42,152 nt of DNA from Stenotrophomonas sp. VV52. GTDB lineage: Bacteria; Pseudomonadota; Gammaproteobacteria; Xanthomonadales; Xanthomonadaceae. Shown piece after piece: positions 41,645 through 42,152 of the stretch (positions are counted from its first letter, which is position 1; each line of letters opens with the position of its first letter). The notes below the pieces were generated by a model. That model saw only the letters and a list, made by a program, of their open reading frames with translations. It ran no database searches and was not told the DNA's origin. A program made the position numbers and the translations under genes. Where the stretch lies: positions 8,275 to 50,426 of the forward strand of contig NZ_KZ622865.1 in NCBI RefSeq assembly GCF_002893095.1, given 5' to 3'.

Positions 41645-42152
<508 letters not shown>

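Overview
The window looks like a chromosomal segment of a Stenotrophomonas species or a close relative (Xanthomonadaceae). The GC content is high, an Ax21-family outer-membrane protein is present, small GTAG hairpin repeats of the SMAG type lie between genes, and the housekeeping genes (gpsA, secB, hemD-hemX-hemY, tandem sodC, ntrBC) fit that family. I see no rRNA, tRNA or CRISPR array. The assignment rests on recognised gene families and repeats, not on a database search.

Layout. 1-1746 (minus): the N-terminal part of an ESPR-type autotransporter adhesin that runs off the left edge, with a CRP/Clp-like site upstream. 1993-2621: a VapBC toxin-antitoxin pair with its operator. 2707-4532: a MOSC protein and a secreted polysaccharide deacetylase. 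4553-5990: three small genes of unknown role, one of them DUF4265. 6037-7434: an exported serine hydrolase. 7750-11562: a beta-propeller sensor histidine kinase with its NarL-type response regulator. 11566-18300: an HD-domain protein, three alpha/beta hydrolases, an SDR and an AhpD-like protein, with a LysR and an AraC regulator among them. 18359-19159: rof and a coq7-type gene sharing overlapping stop codons. 19226-20838: hipBA with two operators. 21246-21821: the Ax21-family protein, followed by an antitoxin-like orphan that ends inside a SMAG repeat.

22265-34905 is mostly core genome: gpsA-secB-rhodanese, a small exported protein, a thioesterase divergent from hemD-hemX-hemY, a FadI-like thiolase, a conserved hypothetical gene, two tandem lipoprotein sodC genes, and ntrB-ntrC with a 17-bp NtrC-type palindrome touching the ntrB start codon.

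35000-42152 is accessory in character. It holds a stand-alone OLD-family (ABC ATPase plus TOPRIM) nuclease with lower GC, a candidate phage-defence gene. Next comes a divergent arsenic/chromate cluster: arsH-arsC(glutaredoxin type)-chrA leftwards, and arsR-arsC(LMW-phosphatase type)-acr3-trxB rightwards. The -10 elements of both ars promoters fall within one 20-bp palindrome that also covers the arsR ATG, and arsR seems to be transcribed leaderless.

The most interesting items are the shared ars operator with leaderless arsR, the stand-alone OLD gene next to ntrB, the NtrC box at the ntrB ATG, the paired hipBA operators, the antitoxin remnant capped by a SMAG repeat, and the interlocking palindromes between the LysR gene and its SDR neighbour. 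I did not find a convincing multi-gene system without precedent.
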